From Acetobacterium sp. (GTDB taxonomy: Bacteria; Bacillota; Clostridia; Eubacteriales; Eubacteriaceae), in assembly GCA_022013395.1 (NCBI GenBank), contig JAKLQL010000468.1:1-14307 (forward strand): DNA of 14,307 bases, in the 5' to 3' direction. A model generated the notes under the pieces. The model ran no database searches, was not told where the DNA came from, and saw only the letters and a list, made by a program, of their open reading frames with translations. Of this stretch, positions 13,947-14,307 are shown piece after piece. How positions within the stretch are numbered: position 1 is the first letter of the stretch; every line of letters starts with the position of its first letter. The position numbers were made by a program, and so were the translations under genes.

Positions 13947-14178
13947 AAGCACTGATTGGTGATTGTGAATGTATAACAAAGACGGATAGCTGAGTGCTAA
14001 TTCTTTAGTGATAAGAGTTTCATACAGAGTTTATTTAGAAATGTGCATATGTTCTATGTACTATAAGATGAAATTCTTGTAGATGTTTGTTTTGTAATAA
14101 CGGTTAAGACGGACAAATCGTCCCTTTGGCACAGTTTTTTCAGCTACTAATATAAAATAATTATAGAGGTATGATATT
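13947..14178. other. AT-rich intergenic DNA before the methyltransferase
   Basis: No gene was found. The base composition becomes visibly more AT-rich than in the preceding genes. TTGGCA (14126-14131) with the AT-rich TAATATAAAAT (14148-14158) is a weak promoter candidate, because its spacing to TATAAA is 19 bases. AGAGG at 14165-14169 is the ribosome binding site of the next gene. Confidence 0.45.
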
Positions 14179-14307
14179 GTGATTAGAAAGAGAGTATTGG
14201 ATTTAAACGGAGGATTAGGTGGGAGAGCATACGCTTTTCATAAGAGCGGTTTTAATATTGTTGAAGTAATTGATAATGATAAAGAAAATTGTGAAATATT
14301 AAAAAAA
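14179..14307 (+). CDS. C5-cytosine DNA methyltransferase, N-terminal fragment (cut by window edge)
   Basis: The first 43 codons are present, read from GTG at 14179, which is 8-9 bases after AGAGG; the ATG at 14171 runs into a stop after three codons. The peptide VLDLNGGLGGRAYAFHKSGF (6-25) matches motif I of m5C methyltransferases (DLF-x-G-x-GG...a...aGf), the SAM-binding loop. EVIDNDKENCEIL (29-41) matches motif II, where an acidic residue contacts the adenosine. The Phe usual in 'DLF' is Asn here. Such enzymes methylate cytosine in a short target and usually belong to restriction-modification, DISARM-like or orphan systems. The AT-rich codon use contrasts with the upstream genes and suggests acquisition by transfer. 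The catalytic PCQ motif lies outside the window. Confidence 0.75.
   Translation, partial: MIRKRVLDLNGGLGGRAYAFHKSGFNIVEVIDNDKENCEILKK

Overview
The window looks like chromosomal DNA of an anaerobic, mid-GC Firmicute. An Acetobacterium- or Eubacteriaceae-type acetogen is my best guess. The grounds are strong AGGAGG-type ribosome binding sites, TTG and GTG starts, sigma-A-like promoters, and an oxygen-sensitive type of iron-sulfur flavoenzyme (old-yellow-enzyme barrel plus pyridine-nucleotide disulfide domain). The species assignment is inference only. No rRNA, tRNA, CRISPR array or intact insertion sequence was seen.

Layout. (1) 1-179: 3' end of an AI-2E/YtvI-type membrane permease, closed by a terminator. 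(2) 180-561: intergenic, with a diverged repeat copy and a palindrome, then an S33-type alpha/beta hydrolase (562-1503). (3) 1663-4892: the most unusual part, two adjacent genes that both carry an RsbW/SpoIIAB-like HATPase domain. The first has it fused to the C-terminus of a 12-TM MATE exporter. The second has it fused to the N-terminus of a GNAT-like protein. (4) Minus-strand genes: a PNPOx-like flavin protein (4988-5422), an AraC regulator (5695-6591), and a coupled TetR-CPBP protease pair (8022 down to 6695). The tetR promoter has a near-perfect 28-bp palindrome just downstream of its -10. (5) Plus strand from 8234: a membrane GGDEF-EAL protein with a degenerate GGDEF and an intact EAL domain, a LysR regulator, and a 654-aa enoate-reductase-like flavoenzyme behind its own promoter and operator-like repeats. 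A VOC protein with tandem terminators follows. (6) 13880-14307: a second copy of the diverged repeat, then AT-rich DNA and the first 43 codons of a C5 cytosine DNA methyltransferase. This may be the left edge of an acquired restriction or defence segment.

How the parts fit. Most genes are small independent regulatory or enzyme units. The groups with real functional linkage are the MATE-HATPase/HATPase-GNAT pair, the tetR-CPBP operon with its operator, and the LysR gene upstream of the flavoenzyme. The HATPase pair is the best candidate for an undescribed system. It has the kinase-like half of a partner-switching pathway fused directly to a transporter and to an acyltransferase-like protein, with no STAS antagonist or PP2C phosphatase in the window.
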